From Competibacter sp963695105 (GTDB lineage Bacteria; Pseudomonadota; Gammaproteobacteria; Competibacterales; Competibacteraceae), in the NCBI GenBank assembly GCA_963695105.1, contig CAVOGC010000041.1, positions 1 through 42,054 of the forward strand: a stretch of DNA of 42,054 bases, read 5' to 3'. Each line of letters starts with the position of its first letter. Position 1 is the stretch's first letter. The notes under the pieces were generated by a model. The model ran no database searches, was not told where the DNA came from, and worked only from the letters and a program-made list of their open reading frames with translations. Below are positions 17,026 to 24,239 of the stretch, piece by piece. The translations under genes were made by a program, and so were the position numbers.

Positions 17026-17878
17026 ACTGCACCGCGCCCCCCAGATAGGCGGCGACCACTCGCGGATCGGCCTGAATTTCCGCCGGAGTGCCTTCGGCCA
17101 GCACGCTGCCGTAATCCAGTACCAGCAGGCGATCCGAAACACTCATTACCAGCGGCATGTGGTGCTCGACCAGCAACACGGTGACGCCGGTGGCGCGGAT
17201 GCGGGCAATCAGCTCACGCAAGGCCAAGGTTTCGGTGTCGTTGAGACCGGCGGCCGGTTCGTCCAGCAGCAGCAGGCGCGGGCGGGTGGCCAGGGCGCGG
17301 GCGACTTCGACTCGCTTCATCAGGCCGTAGGGCAGGGAACCCGCCGGTTGCGCGGCTCGATCCGTCAAATCGCACAGATCCAGCGCTTCACCCGCCCATT
17401 CCCGCAACCGTCGTTCCTCGCGCCGCACGCGAGGCAGGCGCAGGGCGGCGGTCAGCAGGCCGGTCCTGGCCCGCAGGTGACAGCCGACCATGACGTTTTC
17501 CAGCACCGTCATGTTGAAGAACAGTTGCAGGTTTTGGAAGGTGCGGGCGATGCCCAGCGCGGCGATGCGGTGCGTCGGCAAACCACACAGTTCGTGACCG
17601 TTGAAGCGAATCGAACCAGCGGAGGGGCGATAAAAGCCGCAGAGGTTGTTGAACAGGGTGGTTTTACCAGCGCCGTTGGGGCCGATCACGGCGTAGATCA
17701 ATCCTTCCGGCACCTGAAAGCCGACGCCGGCCAAAGCCATGACGCCGCCGAAGCTTTGTTCCAGATCGTTGACCGCGATGAGAGAGGCGGCGAGAGGAGA
17801 ACGACAAACAGTGCTCTCAGCAGTTGGCGGGCCGGGGGTTTTTGGATTTGGCTGGCAAGGATTCTGGCTCACGGTCAA
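17015..17878 (-). CDS. livG: ABC transporter ATP-binding protein LivG
   Basis: Second ATPase of the Liv-type importer. It has Walker A GPNGAGKT, Q-loop IARTFQNLQLFFNMTVLENVMVG, Walker B RLLLLDEPAAGL and the H-loop LVEHHMPLVMSVSDRLLVLDYG. The ABC signature is unusual: SLPYGLMKRVEVARAL, where most LivG proteins have YGxQRRxE. The start is uncertain. A TTG at 17878 and a GTG at 17872 both give about 33 extra residues before the conserved LIAVNDLEQSFGG, and neither has a ribosome site. This region borders the inserted peptidase gene, so the original start may have been altered. A perfect TATAAT overlapping a Fur-box-like sequence lies 30 bases upstream and may drive livGF and downstream genes. 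Confidence 0.9.
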   Translation of the reverse strand: MTVSQNPCQPNPKTPGPPTAESTVCRSPLAASLIAVNDLEQSFGGVMALAGVGFQVPEGLIYAVIGPNGAGKTTLFNNLCGFYRPSAGSIRFNGHELCGLPTHRIAALGIARTFQNLQLFFNMTVLENVMVGCHLRARTGLLTAALRLPRVRREERRLREWAGEALDLCDLTDRAAQPAGSLPYGLMKRVEVARALATRPRLLLLDEPAAGLNDTETLALRELIARIRATGVTVLLVEHHMPLVMSVSDRLLVLDYGSVLAEGTPAEIQADPRVVAAYLGGAVQYAV

Positions 17879-17900
17879 GTTATTTTTTTACCGTACAAGG

Positions 17901-17915
17901 TGAGAATCATTATAT
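17901..17915 (-). promoter_or_regulatory. Fur-box-like sequence overlapping a -10 box upstream of livG
   Basis: TGAGAATCATTATAT matches the 7-1-7 Fur core TGATAATnATTATCA at 11 of 14 specified positions by my count. On the minus strand TATAAT (17914-17909) overlaps it, 31-36 bases before the livG start. No matching -35 is clear. Fur binding is inferred from sequence alone. Confidence 0.4.
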
Positions 17916-17949
17916 GCAAACCGGGCTTTTCGCGCTTCCTTCGCTTCCT

Positions 17950-17984
17950 AAAACCCACCTCTGCTTTTTTAGGAGCAGGGGTGG
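17950..17984 (-). terminator. Terminator of the metallopeptidase gene
   Basis: Read on the minus strand, CCACCCCTGC (17984-17975) pairs with GCAGAGGTGG (17964-17955), a 10-bp stem with one mismatch and a 10-base loop, followed by GTTTT. It lies 24-58 bases after the peptidase stop and should isolate that gene from livG. Confidence 0.6.
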
Positions 17985-18007
17985 AATCGAACACTACCGT
18001 TCCATGG

Positions 18008-20455
18008 TTACCGATTGATTTGACTGATGGCGAAGCCCTGGATGGCGGGTCGCCAGGCGAGGTGGACGGTGTAGGGCTGGCCCTCGGCCGTCAGGTTCTG
18101 GACGGTGAGGGTATTGCCGGTCCGGCTGAGGGTGGCGTGGTCCAGGCTGACCGCCGCCGGGTCGGCGATGTAGGAACTGGCGAGGCGGGTTACGGTGAAG
18201 ACGGCGCTGGCGTCGCGCGCCGACCCGGCGGCATCGACGGCGCGCACGGTGAGGGTGTGCGCACCGGCGGTCAGGGTGGAGTAGTTGAAGGCCATGGCGA
18301 AGCCGGACTCGGCCGAACCGGGGTAGCCGGGATAGGCGCCGCCGACATCGGCCCGCCGTCCGCCGAGCGGGATGTTGCCTTGCAAGGCGCCGTCCAGATA
18401 CAGCTCGATTCGCTGGACCCCTTGCGGGGCCACCGCCCAGCCGCGCACGTTGGCAACCCCCGAGTAGGCAACGCCGCCCGCCGGTTCTTCGAGCGCCATC
18501 ACGATGCCGTCGCCGGCGGCTTTCTCAACGACAGTGGTCGAGAGCGGGGCGCCCTGCTCAATTTGACGTGTGTCGGACATCGCCGCGCGCTGGGCCGGTT
18601 CGATCCGATCAATGGCGAAGCCCTGGATGGCGGGTCGCCAGGCGAGGTGGACGGTGTAGGGCTGGCCCTCGGCCGTCAGGTTCTGGACGGTGAGGGTATT
18701 GCCGGTCCGGCTGAGGGTGGCGTGGTCCAGGCTGACCGCCGCCGGGTCGGCGATGTAGGAACTGGCGAGGCGGGTTACGGTGAAGACGGCGCTGGCGTCG
18801 CGCGCCGACCCGGCGGCATCGACGGCGCGCACGGTGAGGGTGTGCGCACCGGCGGTCAGGGTGGAGTAATTGAAGGCCATGGCGAAGCCGGACTCGGCCG
18901 AACCGGGGTAGCCGGGATAGGCGCCGCCGACATCGGCCCGCCGTCCGCCGAGCGGGATGTTGCCTTGCAAGGCGCCGTCCAGATACAGCTCGATTCGCTG
19001 GACCCCTTGCGGGGCCACCGCCCAGCCGCGCACGTTGGCAACCCCCGAGTAGGCAACGCCGCCCGCCGGTTCCTCCAGGGACAGGACGATTTGGTCGTTA
19101 CCTTGGCCTGCGCTTCTGAAGCCGGCCACGCTGTGGCGAGTGTTGTTCAGAGTACGGGCATTGTCGGCTTGGTCCGCGACCCCGCAGGGCTCGCTTCCCG
19201 AACAGTTGATGCTCGGGTTGGAAAATTTGCCGACGCGCGGGTTGATATAACTCATGATCGTGCCGAAGACGCCTTCAATACCATGGCCGTAGGCGTAGGG
19301 ATAAGCGCCTTGGGTCGTGCTGTGGGCGCGGTCGTGGTCGCTGCCCATGGCATGGCCGAGTTCATGAACCAGGGTTGAGTCGGGACAGTAATACAGCGAT
19401 CCGCCCACATCGTTGCCGTCACCAATCACTGAGAAGCCGTAAGCTTCGTTCATGGCTTGAGCGTTAAGGCCGTTCAGCCAGGTCAACCCACAGCCGACAT
19501 GGTTGGCAACGCTGAACGGACGCACCAAGGCCACCAGATCGGCGCCGTATTGATCCCGCCAGGCATTTACACTGGCCAGTGATGGATCGGAGCCGTAGGT
19601 GAGGGCGTTGAGGGCATCGACGGCGGAGGCGGTTTCGCTATAGCCAACCTGGGCTTGGTGGACCAGGCGCAGCGCGATGTTCACCTGGCTGTCCAGGTAA
19701 GCCTGGTTGGCCGTCGCAATCAAACTGTCGAGGCGTGCTTGCAGGCCGGCCCCGTAGCGACTGGCCAGGTCCGGCGTATAAAGCAACATGATGTCGATGA
19801 TAGTGACGCCGGCCGCTTTTGATTGGCTCGGTGAATCCATCGGGGTGGCGGTTTCTTCGCCCGAACGGGGCGCCAGTTGCCTGTGAGGCTGTAAGTCGGG
19901 ATTGGGAGAGGTTCCAAAGGCGGGCGGTGGAATCGCATCGTCGTAAAAACTGGCCGGTAGCCAGCCCGCTTCCCGTGGATCGACCAGCCAGATTCCCGAG
20001 TTGTCGCTTTCCACCAAAAACTCGCCGTCGGGAGTCAGGATGCGCCCGAACCAATGTCCCCGATGGCTGGTGATCAGCACCCGATAAATGTCGTCGTGAC
20101 CCTTGAGATGACCCGACCAAGTCGTGCCGCCGCTGGCATGAAGCATCCGGTTGTCCTGGACGACCTCGTATCGAGCGCCGTTGGGTGTGGACAAGGAAAT
20201 GGTGGCCGGCACTGGGCCGGCTTCGCCCAATCGGGCATTCATTCGCACCAGGTAGCGGCCTGGTTGCGTTGCCGCCGCCCGCGCGCTCCGGCGCTGGGTC
20301 GGGCCATCATCCGGCACGAATAGCTCCGGTATGTCTTGCGCGTCGATGATTGCCGTGCCGTTATTCGGTTGACCCTCGACGGCGGAGCTGGTCGGCGCCG
20401 GCAAGATGACCAACAGACACAAAGCAAGCAGAGCGAGGGGAGAACGGTTTTGCAT
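18008..20455 (-). CDS. Secreted zinc metallopeptidase (reprolysin-like metzincin) with duplicated C-terminal modules
   Basis: An 815-residue exported protein. A signal peptide (MQNRSPLALLALCLLVILPAPTSSA) is followed by a prodomain-like region to about 215. The metzincin catalytic domain (about 216-448) has the extended zinc site HELGHAMGSDHD at 364-375, catalytic Glu365, and Met-turn IMSYINP near 400. The rest is two copies of a module of about 155 residues spaced 195 residues apart, starting at about 461 and 656. Each has an Ig-like part (EEPAGGVAYSGVANVRGWAV) followed by a short beta part (SYIADPAAVSLDHATLSRTG). The gene splits the liv operon between livM and livG, has its own terminator and AT-rich flanks, and is probably an insertion. 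Substrate and export route beyond Sec are unknown. Confidence 0.85.
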   Translation of the reverse strand: MQNRSPLALLALCLLVILPAPTSSAVEGQPNNGTAIIDAQDIPELFVPDDGPTQRRSARAAATQPGRYLVRMNARLGEAGPVPATISLSTPNGARYEVVQDNRMLHASGGTTWSGHLKGHDDIYRVLITSHRGHWFGRILTPDGEFLVESDNSGIWLVDPREAGWLPASFYDDAIPPPAFGTSPNPDLQPHRQLAPRSGEETATPMDSPSQSKAAGVTIIDIMLLYTPDLASRYGAGLQARLDSLIATANQAYLDSQVNIALRLVHQAQVGYSETASAVDALNALTYGSDPSLASVNAWRDQYGADLVALVRPFSVANHVGCGLTWLNGLNAQAMNEAYGFSVIGDGNDVGGSLYYCPDSTLVHELGHAMGSDHDRAHSTTQGAYPYAYGHGIEGVFGTIMSYINPRVGKFSNPSINCSGSEPCGVADQADNARTLNNTRHSVAGFRSAGQGNDQIVLSLEEPAGGVAYSGVANVRGWAVAPQGVQRIELYLDGALQGNIPLGGRRADVGGAYPGYPGSAESGFAMAFNYSTLTAGAHTLTVRAVDAAGSARDASAVFTVTRLASSYIADPAAVSLDHATLSRTGNTLTVQNLTAEGQPYTVHLAWRPAIQGFAIDRIEPAQRAAMSDTRQIEQGAPLSTTVVEKAAGDGIVMALEEPAGGVAYSGVANVRGWAVAPQGVQRIELYLDGALQGNIPLGGRRADVGGAYPGYPGSAESGFAMAFNYSTLTAGAHTLTVRAVDAAGSARDASAVFTVTRLASSYIADPAAVSLDHATLSRTGNTLTVQNLTAEGQPYTVHLAWRPAIQGFAISQINR
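18027..18487. repeat. 461-bp direct repeat, copy 1 (3' end of the metallopeptidase gene)
   Basis: Matches copy 2 at a fixed offset of 585 bases. Comparing the copies base by base I find one difference, G at 18284 against A at 18869. On the coding strand this is AAC against AAT (Asn), so it is silent. The offset is a multiple of three and the reading frame is kept. Confidence 0.95.
18612..19072. repeat. 461-bp direct repeat, copy 2 (inside the metallopeptidase gene)
   Basis: Second copy of the in-frame duplicated module, 585 bases from copy 1. The 124 bases between the copies encode a linker (IDRIEPAQRAAMSDTRQ...) that is not repeated. The near identity points to recent duplication or gene conversion. 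Confidence 0.95.
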
Positions 20456-20498
20456 GGTGGTATCCCCACGCAGAAATGTATTATTTTCGATTCTATCG

Positions 20499-21452
20499 TT
20501 ATTTTATTTGACAGTAAAGCAATCCCCATAGCCGTCGGACTAGCTGGCTCAAGCCCACGAACAAGCCCTGTGGCAAAAAAATCATCACCGCCATCAACAG
20601 CGCGCCATGGATCAGCATCTCGTAGTCCTCGAACACCACCAGCCCTTCATTCAGCAGGGTCAGGGCGATGGCGCCGCAGGCCGCGCCAAAGGTGGAGGCC
20701 ATGCCGCCCAACACCACCATGATGACCAGCTCGACCGAAACGAGCAGGTTGAAGGAATCCGGGCTGACAAATGCCTGCTGGTGGGCGAATAGGCTGCCGG
20801 CAAAGGCGGCGAACAGAGCGGAAACCACGAACACCTGGGTCTTGGCGCGGGTGGTGTCGATCCCCATCATCTGTGCGGCGAATTCGGAGCCGCGCACCGC
20901 CCGCAGGGCACGGCCGATCCGTGAATCGACGATGTTGAGCGACAGCCAGATCGCCAGCAGCACGGCGGCGGCAACCACGCCGTACCAGTGCCGGTCACCA
21001 TCAACCTCCCAGCCCAGCAGGTTCAGCGGCGGGATGCCGGCCATGCCGTCCGGTCCGCCGGTCCAGTCGGTGGCTTGCACCATGACGACATGGACGATAA
21101 TGCCGAAACCCAGCGTCGCCATGGCCAGATAGTGGCCGCGCAGGCGCAGGATCGGTCGGGCCAGCAGCCAGGCGATCAGGCCGGCGACCAGCAATCCCGC
21201 CGCCATGGCCAACAGCGACGGCCAGGCGTAGCGGGTGGTCAGAATGGCGGAGGCGTAGGCGCCCATGCCAAAGAAGGCGGCGTGGCCGAGGGAAATCTGC
21301 CCGGCGTAGCCCATCAGCAGGTTGAGACCGACCGCGAGAATGACGTGCAGGCCGGCGGATACGCCGACCACGGTGACGAAATAATTGTCCGGGAACAGCA
21401 CGGGCAGCAACACCACCCCCGCCGCAAAGGTGCCAAAGCCGGCCAGCCGCAT
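20499..21452 (-). CDS. livM: ABC transporter permease LivM
   Basis: Inner-membrane permease of the Liv-type importer, 317 residues with about 9-10 hydrophobic helices. The family hallmarks are LNLLMGYAGQISLGHAAFFGMGAYASAIL near the start and a central cytoplasmic loop SRIGRALRAVRGSEFAAQMMGIDTTRAKTQVFVVSALFAAFAGSL. It follows livH after 4 bases. The C-terminus ends in RRLWGLLYCQIK, the last few codons lying in AT-rich sequence that belongs to the flank of the peptidase gene. The natural ending may have been changed by that insertion, though the functional core is intact. Confidence 0.93.
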   Translation of the reverse strand: MRLAGFGTFAAGVVLLPVLFPDNYFVTVVGVSAGLHVILAVGLNLLMGYAGQISLGHAAFFGMGAYASAILTTRYAWPSLLAMAAGLLVAGLIAWLLARPILRLRGHYLAMATLGFGIIVHVVMVQATDWTGGPDGMAGIPPLNLLGWEVDGDRHWYGVVAAAVLLAIWLSLNIVDSRIGRALRAVRGSEFAAQMMGIDTTRAKTQVFVVSALFAAFAGSLFAHQQAFVSPDSFNLLVSVELVIMVVLGGMASTFGAACGAIALTLLNEGLVVFEDYEMLIHGALLMAVMIFLPQGLFVGLSQLVRRLWGLLYCQIK

Positions 21453-21456
21453 CGCT

Positions 21457-22332
21457 TTAGACCCGTTCCGCGGTCTTGTGGCCGAACAGTCCGGTCGGCT
21501 CGAAGAACAGCACCATCAGCACGAACAGGAAAGCGATGGCGTCCTTGTAGCCGGAGGAGATCAGGCCCGCGCCGAGGCTTTCCAACACCCCCAGTAGCAG
21601 GCCGCCGGCCACCGCGCCCATCGGGTTGCCGATGCCGCCGACGATGGCGGCGGAAAAACCCTTGAGGCCGAGCATGACGCCCGCCTCGTAGGAGGTGAAG
21701 GTGATCGGCGCGATCAGCAGGCCGGCCAGCGCGCCCAAAGCGGCGGACAGGGCGTAGGCCAGACGCAGCATGACCCGCACGTTGATGCCGACCAACTGGG
21801 CGGCGTTGCGGTTAAACGAGCAGGCCAGCAGCGCCTTGCCCAGCAAGGTGCGGTTGAAAAAGGCGCGGACCAATGCCACCAACAGCGCGGTGATGCCGAG
21901 CACCCACAGGCTCTGCGGCAGCAGGGTTGCTCCCCAGAACTGGATGGGCGTATCGCCGGTGAAGGGGGGCAGGGTGTGAAATCCCTTGCCCCACAACAGC
22001 AGGACGCCGCCGCGCAGGAAGATCGCGGCGCCGATGGTGATGATAATGGTGCTGACCACCGACGCGCCCGCCGCCGGTTCGATGGCGAAGCGTTCCAGCA
22101 GCAGGCCGACCAGCGCGGTCAGCAGAGTCGCGACGACCCCCGCCAGCGCCAGCGGCAGACCGGCGTTCAGCAGGGCGACGGTGGTCATGGCGCCCAGCAT
22201 CACAAACTCCCCCTGGGCGAAGTTCACCACGTCGGAGGCGTTGTAGATCAGGGCGAATCCCAGCCCCACCAAGGCATAGATCGAACCGACCGTAACCCCG
22301 GTCGCCAGAAACTGGAGCAGTTGCTCGGGCAT
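21457..22332 (-). CDS. livH: ABC transporter permease LivH
   Basis: Inner-membrane permease partner of LivM. The 291-residue protein has about 8 hydrophobic segments and the LivH signature stretches GLGFALIYNASDVVNFAQGEFVMLGAM near the N-terminus, FNRNAAQLVGINVRVMLRLAYALSAALGALAGLL in the EAA-like loop, and GLKGFSAAIVGGIGNPMGAVAGGLLLGVLE. It starts 9 bases after livK and ends 4 bases before livM, so all three are co-translated from one message. The helix count is by eye. Confidence 0.93.
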   Translation of the reverse strand: MPEQLLQFLATGVTVGSIYALVGLGFALIYNASDVVNFAQGEFVMLGAMTTVALLNAGLPLALAGVVATLLTALVGLLLERFAIEPAAGASVVSTIIITIGAAIFLRGGVLLLWGKGFHTLPPFTGDTPIQFWGATLLPQSLWVLGITALLVALVRAFFNRTLLGKALLACSFNRNAAQLVGINVRVMLRLAYALSAALGALAGLLIAPITFTSYEAGVMLGLKGFSAAIVGGIGNPMGAVAGGLLLGVLESLGAGLISSGYKDAIAFLFVLMVLFFEPTGLFGHKTAERV

Positions 22333-22341
22333 CGGCGGCGC

Positions 22342-23484
22342 TTATTCGACGATCTTCCAGGTACCGCCGCGAATCTCCACTACTTTGAAGGCATCCAAAC
22401 CCAACCCCATATGGTCCGTGGGGGTCATGTTGAACACGCCGGCCGTGCCGATAAAGCCATGGGTTTTCTCGATTTCGTCGCGCACCTTGGCCTTATCGGG
22501 GCCGCCGGCCCGCTCGATGGCCGCCACGACGATCATCACGCCGTCGTAAGCGTGGCCGCCGAAGGTGGAAACCGGTCCGTATTTGGCCTCAAAACGCTTT
22601 TTGTAATCGAGCAAAATCGGTTTTTGGGGATCGGCGTCGGGCAATTGTTCGGCGACGACCAGGGCCGCCGCCGGCAGGCGCACACCCTCGGCCGCCTCGC
22701 CGGCCAGATCGATGAAGGTTTTGGAGGCGACGCCGTGGGATTGGTAAATCGGCAGATCGATGCCCAACTGTTTCATGTTCTTGGTGACGATGGCCGGCGC
22801 CTGGCCGAAGCCGAAGTTGATGACCGCCTGGGCGTCCGAGGCGCGGATCTTGGTCAACTGGGCGGTCATGTCGGTGTCCTTGTTGCCGTAGGACTCGTCG
22901 GCGACGATCGAGATACCGTAATCGGGGGCCAGTTTGAGCAGTTGCTCGCGCCCGGACTTGTCGAAGCCGCCGTCGCCGCCGATCAACGCGACCCGGGTCA
23001 GGTCGCGCTTGCGCAGGTCCTCGAAGATCTTGGCGGCGGCCATGCGGTCGGTGTGGGCGGTCTTGAATACCCATGGCTTGACCGGTTCGACGATTTCAAT
23101 CGCGCCCGCCAGCGATATCAGGGGAATGCCCGCCTTTTCCACTTCCGGGATAACGGCCAAGGTGTCGCCGGAGGTGGTGCCGCCGACGATGATATCGACT
23201 TGATCGTTGCGAATCAGGCGCTTGACGAAACCAACCGCATCCTGGGCCTTGCCGCCGGTGTCGTAGTGAATCAATTCGATCTTCCGGCCCTTGATCCCAC
23301 CCTTGGCGTTGATCTCCTCGACAACCATTTGCAAGGTCTTGAGTTCAGGATCGCCCAGAAACGAGGCCGGGCCGGTAACCGCCAGGAAAGAACCCAGCTT
23401 GATCGGATCGGTGGCGCTGGCGGGCTGGATGCCGACCAACAGCAACGCCGACGCCAGAATGGTTTTCCACACTTTATTTTTCAT
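22342..23484 (-). CDS. livK: Periplasmic amino acid/aryl substrate-binding protein (LivK-like)
   Basis: Substrate-binding component of the Liv-type importer. The 380-residue protein has a signal peptide (MKNKVWKTILASALLLVGIQPASA) cleaved near residue 25, with no lipobox Cys, so the mature protein should be free in the periplasm. The fold is a type I periplasmic binding protein: DPIKLGSFLAVTGPASFLGDPELKTLQMVVEEINAKGGIKGR, DTGGKAQDAVGFVKRLI and VDIIVGGTTSGDTLAV. GGGAGAA lies upstream of the ATG. The ligand cannot be read from sequence. Linkage to iorAB and paaK favours aromatic or branched-chain amino acids or aryl acids over leucine alone. Confidence 0.88.
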   Translation of the reverse strand: MKNKVWKTILASALLLVGIQPASATDPIKLGSFLAVTGPASFLGDPELKTLQMVVEEINAKGGIKGRKIELIHYDTGGKAQDAVGFVKRLIRNDQVDIIVGGTTSGDTLAVIPEVEKAGIPLISLAGAIEIVEPVKPWVFKTAHTDRMAAAKIFEDLRKRDLTRVALIGGDGGFDKSGREQLLKLAPDYGISIVADESYGNKDTDMTAQLTKIRASDAQAVINFGFGQAPAIVTKNMKQLGIDLPIYQSHGVASKTFIDLAGEAAEGVRLPAAALVVAEQLPDADPQKPILLDYKKRFEAKYGPVSTFGGHAYDGVMIVVAAIERAGGPDKAKVRDEIEKTHGFIGTAGVFNMTPTDHMGLGLDAFKVVEIRGGTWKIVE

Positions 23485-23529
23485 CGTGATTTCTCCCCGA
23501 GGGTGGTTGTTTGAGTGTAGTTATTCATC

Positions 23530-23557
23530 CCCTCTCCCCCTGCCAAGGAGGAGAGGG
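23530..23557. repeat. REP-like palindrome between iorB and livK
   Basis: CCCTCTCC (23530-23537) and GGAGAGGG (23550-23557) form a perfect 8-bp stem around a 12-base loop, in the 113-base gap between livK and iorB. This CCCTCTCC...GGAGAGGG form resembles a palindrome often found scattered between genes in proteobacteria. It may tune relative expression of iorAB and livK. Confidence 0.5.
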
Positions 23558-23597
23558 TTAAGGACGATTTACGTTTGGGTTATCCAACATGGGCCGC

Positions 23598-24239
23598 TTA
23601 ATGTCGTGGCATCGACTCGGTTAACGACCGTTGCGACAGCGTCTGGGCGTGCCCGGCCTCGCGGCCGGCGTCGAATGCGCGGGCGTTGATATCCGCCAGT
23701 TTGGGCTTATAGGCACGGAATCCCTCGATGATGCACGCCTTAAGCATTTCGGCGGGGAAGGGCAGGTAATCGCTGATCGCGCCCAGCATGATGGTGTTCA
23801 CCAGCTTGAGGTTACCGAGTTCTCCGGCGATGGCGCCGGCGTCGAAGGCATGAACCTCGATGCCAGCCTGGGCCAATTCGCCGATGGGATCGGCGGGGTA
23901 GTCATATAAGCCGACCGACACCACTGGCGGCGTGAGGCGCAGGGTGTTGACCGTGGCTACGCCGGTCGGGCGTAGATAAGGCAACCAGCGCAAGCTTTCC
24001 GCCGCCTCGAAGCCGATCAGCAGATCGGCCTCGCCGGGGTCGATTTGCGGCGAGTAGACCTTGGGACCGAAGCGGACGTGCGAGGACACCACGCCGCCGC
24101 GTTGGGCCATGCCGGCGACTTCGGTCTTCTTGACGTCGTAGCCTTGGTTCATGGCGGTGCGGGCCAGCATTTCGGCGGCGGTCATCACACCCTGACCGCC
24201 GATGCCGACCACGAGGATGTTGGTGATGCCGTCAAGCAT
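23598..24239 (-). CDS. iorB: Indolepyruvate:ferredoxin oxidoreductase, beta subunit
   Basis: Gamma-type subunit of the 2-oxoacid:ferredoxin oxidoreductase family that partners IorA. The ATG at 24239 overlaps the iorA stop in ATGCTTGA, giving 213 residues. Longer open frame upstream is the iorA shadow. The start NILVVGIGGQGVMTAAEMLARTAM and KKTEVAGMAQRGGVVSSHVRFG are the hallmarks of this subunit. Together IorAB oxidatively decarboxylates indole-, phenyl- or hydroxyphenyl-pyruvate to the aryl-acetyl-CoA with ferredoxin reduction, or runs in reverse. The last ~15 residues are not conserved. Confidence 0.92.
   Translation of the reverse strand: MLDGITNILVVGIGGQGVMTAAEMLARTAMNQGYDVKKTEVAGMAQRGGVVSSHVRFGPKVYSPQIDPGEADLLIGFEAAESLRWLPYLRPTGVATVNTLRLTPPVVSVGLYDYPADPIGELAQAGIEVHAFDAGAIAGELGNLKLVNTIMLGAISDYLPFPAEMLKACIIEGFRAYKPKLADINARAFDAGREAGHAQTLSQRSLTESMPRH

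Noticed and set aside
18027..19072. The 461-bp repeats as an insertion sequence or transposon ends
   Set aside because: Both copies are in-frame parts of one coding sequence, contain no transposase, and have no terminal inverted repeats or target duplications.
17159..19378. Very long plus-strand open frame across livG and the peptidase gene
   Set aside because: It spans two unrelated minus-strand genes with intact motifs, and its Gly/Ala/Val-rich translation resembles nothing. The duplicated module and GC bias keep it open.
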